NCBI RefSeq assembly: GCF_045223415.1
Contig: NZ_JBEQZJ010000057.1
Location: forward strand, 1-17,904
DNA: 17,904 nucleotides
Source of the DNA: Hoskinsella mucinilytica
Lineage (GTDB): Bacteria; Bacillota_I; Bacilli_A; Erysipelotrichales; Erysipelotrichaceae
Reading direction: 5' to 3'
Shown: in pieces, positions 15,097 to 17,904 of the stretch
Position numbering within the stretch: position 1 is the first letter of the stretch
Layout: each line of letters begins with the position of its first letter
The notes under the pieces: model-generated
The model's database searches: none
Told to the model about the DNA's origin: nothing
Seen by the model: the letters and a program-made list of their open reading frames with translations, nothing else
Translations under genes and position numbers: made by a program

Positions 15097-16728
15097 ATGG
15101 AAATGATCAATGGACAAATATTGAAAGACATGCTGGCAAGTGGTGCAAACCTGCTGTCTAACAAGTTTAGTGAAATCGATGCACTAAATGTTTTCCCTGT
15201 TCCTGATGGGGATACCGGTACAAACATGTCATTGACATTCAATGCCGGAGTGAAAGAAGCTTTGGCTTGTACAAGTGATGATGTTTGTGAAATAGCGAAA
15301 GTATTATCAAAAGGCTTATTGATGGGAGCTCGTGGAAATTCCGGTGTTATCACCTCACAGATTTTTCGTGGACTTTATCAGGGCGTAGATGGTATGAAAG
15401 AAATCAATGGATTCCAATTGGCGAATGCATTGGTTACCGGAAGTCGTGTTGCTTATAAGGCAGTTATGCGTCCGGTAGAAGGAACGATCCTTACCGTTGT
15501 ACGAGAGGCTGCAGATTATACGTATGCATTTGCGACAACAACAGAAAATGTTAGCTGTTTGGCTGTCATGAAAAAAATGTTGGAGGAAGCAAAAGAAAGT
15601 TTAAAACGTACACCTGAACTTTTACCTGTATTAGCAGAAGTAGGTGTTGTAGATAGTGGTGGTGCCGGTCTTGTTACTATTTTTGAAGGATTTGTTTCTG
15701 CATTAAAAGGAACTGTCATTCAAAAAGAGGAAACAACTGCAACAAGTGAAGTTGCCGGAGCAGGCATGGAAAGTGAAGAATTCGGTTATTGTACAGAATT
15801 TATCATTCGTTTGAGCGAACATGCACAAAGAACATTCAAGGAAGAGGCACTTCGTGATTCTCTTGCTAGAATCGGTAATTCCATCGTATGTGTAAGAGAC
15901 GATGATATCGTAAAAGTTCACGTACACACCTTAACACCTGGAGATGCCTTGAATTTAGGACAGCGCTATGGAGAATTCGCAAAATTAAAAGTAGAAAACA
16001 TGCAGGAGCAACATGAGAACATCATGGAAAATGCAACTGTAGAAAAGGCTGTCAAAGAAGAAAAACCTAAATCAAAATATGCTATCATCACAGTTGCAGC
16101 AGGTGATGGATTGAAATCAATGTTTACTGAACTTCGTGCAGATTACGTAATCAGTGGAGGACAGACAATGAATCCATCTACTGAGGACTTTGTAGAAGCT
16201 GTAAATAAAGTGAATGCAGAAAACATCTTTATTTTACCGAATAATTCAAATATCGTATTAGCGGCTCAACAAGCAGCGACGGTATGTGAAGATCAAAATA
16301 TTCACGTAATTCCAACAAAAACAATTCCTCAAGGATTAAGTGCATGTATCATGTTTAATCCAGATGTAGATTTTGATATGAATTTATCTGAAATGACAGA
16401 TGCTATTGAGTTAGTAAAAACAGGTCAGGTAACTTACGCTATCAAAGATACTACATTTGAAGGTATGGAAATTAAGGCTGGAGAGTTCATGGGTATCAAA
16501 GAAAAAGATATCGTGGTATCTCTTCCAGATAAAATGGAAACAACACGTCAATTAATTGATAAAATGATCGATGATGACAGTGAAATTGTTACCTTGGTAT
16601 ATGGTGAAGATATCAAAGAAGAAGAAGCACAAGATATCGCAACTTATATCGAAGAGAAATATGACGTAGAAGTAGAAGTAAATAATGGACAACAACCTGT
16701 ATATAGTTTCATTATTGGTGTTGAATAA
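15097..16728 (+). CDS. fakA: FakA, fatty acid kinase catalytic subunit (YloV, DhaL domain)
   Basis: A 543-residue cytosolic kinase that phosphorylates fatty acids held by a FakB (DegV) carrier, feeding acyl-phosphate into phospholipid synthesis. The N-terminal DhaL domain (about 1-200) has the Mg-ATP aspartates in FPVPDGDTGTNM (33-44), GARGNSGVI (77-85), RPVEGTILTV (125-134) and DSGGAG (186-191). The middle domain keeps a Cys (C232, in GYCTEF) and the pair H275 and H277 in VHVHT, matching the zinc site I recall for Staphylococcus FakA. The C-terminal domain (about 325-543) ends with the usual QPVYSFIIGVE. The length is normal. The ribosome site is weak (AGGT), consistent with coupling to the upstream asp23 gene. 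No fakB gene lies in the window. Confidence 0.95.
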   Translation: MEMINGQILKDMLASGANLLSNKFSEIDALNVFPVPDGDTGTNMSLTFNAGVKEALACTSDDVCEIAKVLSKGLLMGARGNSGVITSQIFRGLYQGVDGMKEINGFQLANALVTGSRVAYKAVMRPVEGTILTVVREAADYTYAFATTTENVSCLAVMKKMLEEAKESLKRTPELLPVLAEVGVVDSGGAGLVTIFEGFVSALKGTVIQKEETTATSEVAGAGMESEEFGYCTEFIIRLSEHAQRTFKEEALRDSLARIGNSIVCVRDDDIVKVHVHTLTPGDALNLGQRYGEFAKLKVENMQEQHENIMENATVEKAVKEEKPKSKYAIITVAAGDGLKSMFTELRADYVISGGQTMNPSTEDFVEAVNKVNAENIFILPNNSNIVLAAQQAATVCEDQNIHVIPTKTIPQGLSACIMFNPDVDFDMNLSEMTDAIELVKTGQVTYAIKDTTFEGMEIKAGEFMGIKEKDIVVSLPDKMETTRQLIDKMIDDDSEIVTLVYGEDIKEEEAQDIATYIEEKYDVEVEVNNGQQPVYSFIIGVE

Positions 16729-16739
16729 TAAAAGCAGAA

Positions 16740-16919
16740 ATGGTTCAAAATGCTATAGATGGTAAACCTACATTCAATCAATATGAAGTTGGATACGGAA
16801 CTACTGGATGCGGAACAGAATATTTTACATTATTCCAATATATTAAGTTAAAAGGGAGGTCAAATAGATCTCCTTTTTTATTTGAAAGGAAAGTTCTCTT
16901 AATAAGAGATGAAGCATAA
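16740..16919 (+). pseudogene. Unrecognised coding remnant between fakA and the mobile element
   Basis: An open frame of 59 codons beginning 11 bases after the fakA stop. Its first ~38 codons look protein-like: MVQNAIDGKPTFNQYEVG, then YGTTGCGTEYFTLFQYIK. No ribosome site precedes the ATG, and the frame runs on through the terminator at 16850-16878, so its last ~20 residues are unlikely to be real. I read it as the possible tail of a gene whose front was lost, perhaps during a rearrangement involving the adjacent transposase. I do not recognise the family. A fortuitous open frame is a fair alternative. Confidence 0.35.
16850..16880 (+). terminator. Rho-independent terminator of the asp23-fakA operon
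   Basis: AAAAGGGAGGTC (about 16850-16862) pairs with GATCTCCTTTTTT through a short AAATA loop with G-T pairs, and a T-run plus ATTT follows. It is about 120 bases after the fakA stop. Confidence 0.75.
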
Positions 16920-16922
16920 AAC

Positions 16923-16945
16923 AAAAAAAGCGCATAAAAACGCTT
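16923..16945 (-). terminator. Terminator for the mobile-element genes
   Basis: Read on the minus strand, AAGCG (16945-16941) and CGCTT (16932-16928) form a 5-bp stem with an 8-base loop, followed by five T. It lies about 30 bases after the stop of the zinc-ribbon gene. The stem is short. Because IS91-type elements end in hairpins, it could instead belong to the element's end. Confidence 0.5.
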
Positions 16946-16974
16946 AAATGAAAAAAGCTAAATAAATTTAAGAA

Positions 16975-17205
16975 TTAATCGGGTTTTCTAACGAGTGTAT
17001 CCTCATAGCATTTTGGACACTGCCAGGTTGGAGGTTCAGGGTCACCTTCATCTAATAAAAAATCAGCTTCTTCAGCATAACACCATTCAGGCATCTTTTC
17101 TTCATAACCACAATTAGAACAGCACATATCAATATAGTTGTCCTTCTGTATTGAATCTAATTGGATATCATAAATAGCATTTTCATCTAACTTAGGTATC
17201 GTCAT
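16975..17205 (-). CDS. Small zinc-ribbon protein coupled to the transposase gene
   Basis: A 76-residue acidic protein of unknown function. Two Cys-x2-Cys knuckles, C29/C32 (CCSNCGYEEKM) and C63/C66 (WQCPKCYED), with extra cysteines at 28 and 42, suggest a single structural zinc site. There is no membrane segment. A perfect AGGAGG lies eight bases before the ATG, inside the transposase's last codons, and the start overlaps the transposase end by 14 bases. The two genes are therefore translationally coupled and probably part of one mobile element. The ribbon is separate from the zinc-binding domain normally found at the N-terminus of IS91 transposases. Possible roles are DNA or protein contact with the transposase, or an unrelated passenger; none is shown by the sequence. 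Confidence 0.7.
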   Translation of the reverse strand: MTIPKLDENAIYDIQLDSIQKDNYIDMCCSNCGYEEKMPEWCYAEEADFLLDEGDPEPPTWQCPKCYEDTLVRKPD

Positions 17206-17713
17206 AATTCAATCCTCCTCTTCTCTTAGATGTGGGTACCCAGTAATCTATATATTCCATATAATGTCCACACTCACAAAGTAATGGATCTGTATCAAAG
17301 GTGTCAATTAGCTCTTGTCGATATGAGATCTTTTTTAAGTGAGTGTTATTCTGTAAGGTTAGTTTCCTTTTTACTTCATCTTTGTGATGGTGGTTACAAG
17401 TAGCATAGATGCCATAGTAGCGAATCATTTTAAATTGAGCTTCAGGTATATACATAATCAACTTTTTCATAAACTCAAATATATCTTCTTCAACATTCGT
17501 CTTGTGATGTTCATAATAATAATGAATCATCTTTTTATCTTTATCATAATTGAGGATACGAGAAGAAGCCATAACAGGTCTACCAGTATAACGAATGATG
17601 TAAGAAACAACAGCATTCTTTCCACTTTTTGATTTCATTTTAGAAGCATTTACATAAAAACCATTTTTTTGATCTTTATACAGCTGATTGATAAGCGATT
17701 TGATTTTGCGCAA
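17192..17713 (-). pseudogene. IS91-like transposase, C-terminal piece with catalytic tyrosine pair
   Basis: This frame encodes the C-terminal ~173 residues of a Y2 transposase (Y2_Tnp, IS91/ISCR type). The segment SYIIRYTGRPVMASSRI includes the two tyrosines Y38 and Y42 (YxxxY) that act as nucleophiles in rolling-circle transposition. It is followed by IHYYYEHHKT and by AQFKMIRYYGIYA (122-134 region), also typical. A CECGHYMEYI stretch lies near the end. The only starts are TTG-type and directly follow an in-frame TAA, while the front of the protein lies in another frame (17650-17904). So this is the 3' half of a gene broken by a one-base frameshift near 17713-17720. It overlaps the zinc-ribbon gene by 14 bases. 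Confidence 0.82.
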
Positions 17714-17904
17714 ATTTTAGGATGATCAGTATAAAATTTTTTAATATTATCAAGCAGTTGTTTCATGAAAGATTTTCTAAGCGTTTCGTAATTGATATAG
17801 TTAATAGCCTTATAGTGATTTTCCTCATCCATACCACCTTCCGTAACTAAACAGTGTATATGTGGATTAAAATTCAGTGTTCTTCCAAAAGTATGAAGAG
17901 TGAA
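17650..17904 (-). pseudogene. IS91-like transposase, HUH-motif piece, cut by the window edge
   Basis: This frame is open from the right edge of the window to a TAG at 17650. It contains NFNPHIHCLVTEGG, whose His-Ile-His (codons at 17862-17854) is the metal-binding HUH motif of rolling-circle transposases. After KKFYTDHPK the frame leaves the family pattern; the expected continuation (RKIKSLINQLYKDQKNGFYVNA) is in the next frame from about 17713. Adding one base near the AAAATTTG run would restore one protein with both HUH and YxxxY motifs. An ATG at 17832 is internal and is not the true start. The N-terminal zinc-binding domain would lie beyond the window. Confidence 0.78.

Larger units (their letters stand above)
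16923..17904 (-). mobile_element. Partial IS91-like rolling-circle insertion element
   Basis: This stretch holds the broken HUH/Y2 transposase, the coupled zinc-ribbon gene and the hairpin at 16923-16945, all on the minus strand and opposite to fakA. IS91-type elements lack terminal inverted repeats and target duplications. The left boundary given is therefore only the last feature that plausibly belongs to the element; the other end is outside the window. Confidence 0.5.

Noticed and set aside
15063..15353. A 96-codon minus-strand frame across the start of fakA
   Set aside because: Antisense to the strongly conserved DhaL motifs; a codon-bias shadow.
17712..17720. Programmed -1 frameshifting in the transposase
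   Set aside because: The AAAATTTG run is not in the X-XXY-YYZ phase of the upstream frame, TAA lies in the target frame just before it, and IS91 elements are not known to use recoding.

Overview
The window is AT-rich low-GC Firmicutes DNA. It has strong AGGAGG/GAGGTGAT ribosome sites, TTGACA/TATAAT-type promoters, hairpin-plus-T terminators and a Gram-positive cell-wall and division block. Gene content and style (class B sortase, Asp23/FakA pair, MarR-linked exporter pair, ftsW-murG-murB-divIB) fit a gut Firmicute, possibly Erysipelotrichia. That placement is inference and was not tested against a database.

Layout. (1) Positions 1-4785, plus strand: a promoter, a palindromic operator, a MarR regulator and two overlapping type IV ABC exporter half-transporters, closed by a terminator. 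The half-transporters look like an asymmetric heterodimer, and the first has a very large extracytoplasmic loop. (2) 4810-5620: a single XRE-type regulator fused to a four-helix membrane domain, with its own promoter, meeting the next operon at a bidirectional terminator. (3) 9550-5623, minus strand: an SdpR-like ArsR repressor, an SdpI-like membrane protein, an ABC ATPase, an ABC-2-type permease and a DUF3783-like protein, tightly packed behind a promoter that abuts an inverted-repeat operator. (4) 9636-10559: a lone class B sortase with a terminator. (5) 10691-14644: ftsW, murG, murB and divIB, a fragment of the division/cell-wall (dcw) cluster. ftsA and ftsZ do not follow. (6) 14675-16880: an Asp23 (YloU) protein and FakA (YloV), then an unrecognised open remnant and a terminator. 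(7) 16923-17904, minus strand: part of an IS91-like HUH/Y2 transposase broken by a frameshift, with a translationally coupled zinc-ribbon protein. It runs off the right edge.

How the genes fit together. The left half is three sensor-plus-membrane-machine units of the kind used against antimicrobial peptides, drugs or membrane stress. Each has its own autoregulatory-looking control site or membrane-anchored regulator. The middle is housekeeping envelope synthesis: lipid II flipping/polymerisation partners, MurG and MurB enzymes, the divisome protein DivIB and a sortase. FakA supplies phosphorylated fatty acids for phospholipid synthesis. The right end is mobile DNA. I see no RNA genes, no CRISPR array and no clearly unprecedented system. 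The best candidates for something under-described are the SdpR/SdpI/ABC/DUF3783 operon, the exporter with the ~185-residue outer loop, and the zinc-ribbon gene coupled to the IS91-like transposase.
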